Assembly: GCA_936928855.1 (NCBI GenBank)
Contig: CAKZHZ010000076.1
Span: 1-6,458, forward strand
Reading direction: 5' to 3'
Source of the DNA: an uncultured Polycyclovorans sp.
Lineage (GTDB): Bacteria > Pseudomonadota > Gammaproteobacteria > Nevskiales > Nevskiaceae
Length of the DNA stretch: 6,458 nt
Positions 5,954 to 6,458 of this stretch are shown one piece after another. A program made the translations under genes and the position numbers. The stretch's first letter is position 1, and each line of letters begins with the position of its first letter. The notes under the pieces were generated by a model. That model ran no database searches. It saw only the letters and a program-made list of their open reading frames with translations, and was not told the origin of the DNA.

Positions 5954-6011
5954 GGTCCGGGGCCAGCTGGCGCAACAGGCTGCGCAGCGCGCGGCCACGA
6001 TGGCTGACGCG
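5943..6011 (-). CDS. rdgB: XTP/dITP pyrophosphatase RdgB, C-terminal end only
   Basis: RdgB removes non-canonical purine nucleotides (dITP, XTP) from the pool. Only the last 22 residues remain: RVSHRGRALRSLLRQLAPDH plus two Ala and a TGA stop. The SHRGRAL motif is the highly conserved C-terminal signature of the family, near the nucleotide-binding site. Its position directly upstream of and overlapping hemW is the standard rdgB-hemW order of gammaproteobacteria, which makes the call firm despite the short length. The residue expected before Arg (Asn in the family) is replaced by Gly, and everything upstream is unrelated, so the gene is cut at about 6009-6014. Confidence 0.75.
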   Translation of the reverse strand, partial: RVSHRGRALRSLLRQLAPDHAA

Positions 6012-6014
6012 ACC
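6009..6014. other. Probable artificial join 2
   Basis: The rdgB match on the - strand stops between the Arg codon (6009-6011) and the next codon. From there the + strand carries a coding-like frame with strong G/C at third positions. CGCG lies at 6008-6011. No mobile-element end is seen. Confidence 0.65.
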
Positions 6015-6218
6015 CCATCGGTTGTGGACATCGACCTCGACGTGACCGGCATCGGGCTCGCCTCGCTGGGTATCACCGTCGTGCCCGAGCCGGGCACCTC
6101 GAACCACGAGGGCGACCGCTGCTTCCGTACGGCCCTCGAAGGCCACCCCATCGCCCTGCCCGACAGCGCTCCCCACGAGTTCCTCGTCCAGGTGCACTTC
6201 GCTTCGGACACGCCCTGA
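6012..6218 (+). CDS. Unrecognised protein, C-terminal fragment
   Basis: About 68 residues ending in TGA at 6216-6218. I do not recognise the family. The frame is supported as coding by G or C at nearly every third codon position and by the tight link to the next start. Sequence features are alternating hydrophobic stretches (VVDIDLDVTGIGLASLGITV) followed by NHEGDRCFRTALEGHPIAL and HEFLVQVHFAS, which suggests a beta-rich fold. The frame extends back across the join to an ATG at 5952, but that part is the antisense of rdgB, so no genuine start is present in the window. One base separates its stop from the next GTG. Confidence 0.4.
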   Translation, partial: TPSVVDIDLDVTGIGLASLGITVVPEPGTSNHEGDRCFRTALEGHPIALPDSAPHEFLVQVHFASDTP

Positions 6219-6219
6219 C

Positions 6220-6395
6220 GTGAGACGACTTCTTTCCCCGTGGCGCCCTCTCCGCGCTGCGCTCTCCCTGGCCCCCTGGCTCACGCTGCTCGACGCGACG
6301 TCCAGCGCTCTCGCCCAGCCCTCGCCCGCTCCGGCGGCCCCCGAATTCCACGGCGACCGGGAACTGTTCCCCGGTTGCCTGGATTTCGCCGTCAA
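6220..6395 (+). CDS. Secreted protein of unknown function, N-terminal fragment
   Basis: A GTG at 6220, one base after the previous stop, begins a typical Sec signal peptide: RR near the start, a hydrophobic centre (about residues 13-24), and a likely signal-peptidase site ALA-Q near residue 32. A Pro/Ala-rich linker (PSPAPAAP) and FHGDRELFPGCLDFAVNV follow. The style (ALAQPSPAP) recalls secreted proteins of Myxococcota, but that is an impression only. The recognisable protein ends around 6396-6405, after which the same frame becomes a Ser/Arg-rich shadow of another coding frame. Only about 58 residues are available, too few for a family. Confidence 0.4.
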
Positions 6396-6405
6396 TGTGC
6401 GCGCG
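6396..6405. other. Probable artificial join or frameshift 3
   Basis: Coding signal moves from the frame of the secreted protein to the frame starting at 6402 within a GCGCGCGGCGCG string (6399-6410). The new frame at once matches an unrelated enzyme family in the middle of its catalytic domain, so a simple frameshift in one gene is less likely than a third join. Confidence 0.5.
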
Positions 6406-6458
6406 GCGCGTCCGCCGTCCGCCTCGACGCGATCGGCTTCCTCTGGAAGGAGTCGGGC
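6402..6458 (+). CDS. GH13 subfamily 18 glycoside phosphorylase, internal fragment (sucrose phosphorylase-like)
   Basis: Nineteen residues, RGASAVRLDAIGFLWKESG, are open to the right edge. RLDAIGFLWKE is the conserved beta-4 strand region of GH13_18 (sucrose, glucosylglycerate and related phosphorylases), where the Asp of RLDA is the catalytic nucleophile that forms the glucosyl-enzyme intermediate. Preceding family sequence is missing, so the gene enters mid-domain. The exact substrate cannot be told from this piece. The call rests on one short but very characteristic motif. Confidence 0.55.

Noticed and set aside
4775..6007. A 410-codon + strand open frame opposite hemW
   Set aside because: It is the antisense of hemW, which shows all radical-SAM motifs on the - strand. 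Its Gly/Val/Arg-rich low-complexity protein is typical of a shadow frame in GC-rich DNA.
5954..6211. N-terminal extension of hemW by about 86 residues
   Set aside because: The extension reads across rdgB in the wrong frame and over the join at about 6011. The hemW core begins immediately after the ATG at 5953, and the resulting length matches the family.
6012..6395. The - strand frame continuing upstream of the rdgB tail
   Set aside because: Upstream of the SHRGRAL tail it shows none of the RdgB motifs and is Gly/Arg/Ser-rich, as expected from the reverse of the + strand genes.
1..6458. CRISPR array, insertion sequence, phage attachment site or defence island
   Set aside because: No regularly spaced long direct repeats, transposase, integrase, cas or tRNA sequences were found. 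The helicase fragment alone is too partial to claim a defence system.

Overview
The window reads as one well-organised block of a GC-rich gammaproteobacterial chromosome (about 620-6011), flanked by pieces that do not belong to it. Protein matches break off in mid-gene at about 612-623, 6009-6014 and 6396-6405. The simplest reading is that contigs or clones were joined artificially (draft-genome concatenation, a metagenome mis-assembly or an amplification chimera), not that a new locus exists across the joins. All family calls here are made by eye from motifs; no database was searched.

Left piece (1 to about 614, + strand): an internal fragment of a large P-loop helicase-like protein of the type found on actinobacterial plasmids and mobile elements. 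It is open at the window edge and cut off at the first join.

Central block: (a) the N-terminal 90 residues of a lipoprotein (- strand, about 621-890), cut by the join; (b) a 279-base intergenic stretch; (c) a stand-alone EAL-domain cyclic-di-GMP phosphodiesterase (1170-2003, +); (d) a 108-base regulatory region with several inverted and about 20-bp-spaced repeats; (e) a two-gene unit of an unknown 126-residue protein (2112-2492) and an MlrA/CarH-like MerR regulator without the cobalamin motif (2503-3447); (f) converging on it from the - strand, a probable operon in transcription order: rdgB tail (6011-5943), hemW (5953-4817), a signal-peptide-bearing ATP-dependent DNA ligase of the Lig E type (4757-3903) and an NTF2/SnoaL-like protein (3894-3460). 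The overlapping rdgB-hemW pair is a common gammaproteobacterial arrangement and is the best taxonomic hint.

Right pieces (+ strand): about 6012-6395 holds the end of an unrecognised protein followed one base later by the start of a secreted protein, both with strong G/C bias at third codon positions. About 6402-6458 holds a short stretch that matches the catalytic-nucleophile region of GH13 subfamily 18 glucoside phosphorylases, in a different frame.

Functionally, the most interesting real biology is the EAL enzyme next to an MlrA-like regulator. It recalls, but is not the same as, the E. coli PdeR-DgcM-MlrA switch. The unknown small protein is co-transcribed with the regulator, and the shared upstream region is rich in operator-like repeats. 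The - strand operon combines housekeeping (nucleotide-pool cleaning, heme delivery) with a periplasmic ligase.
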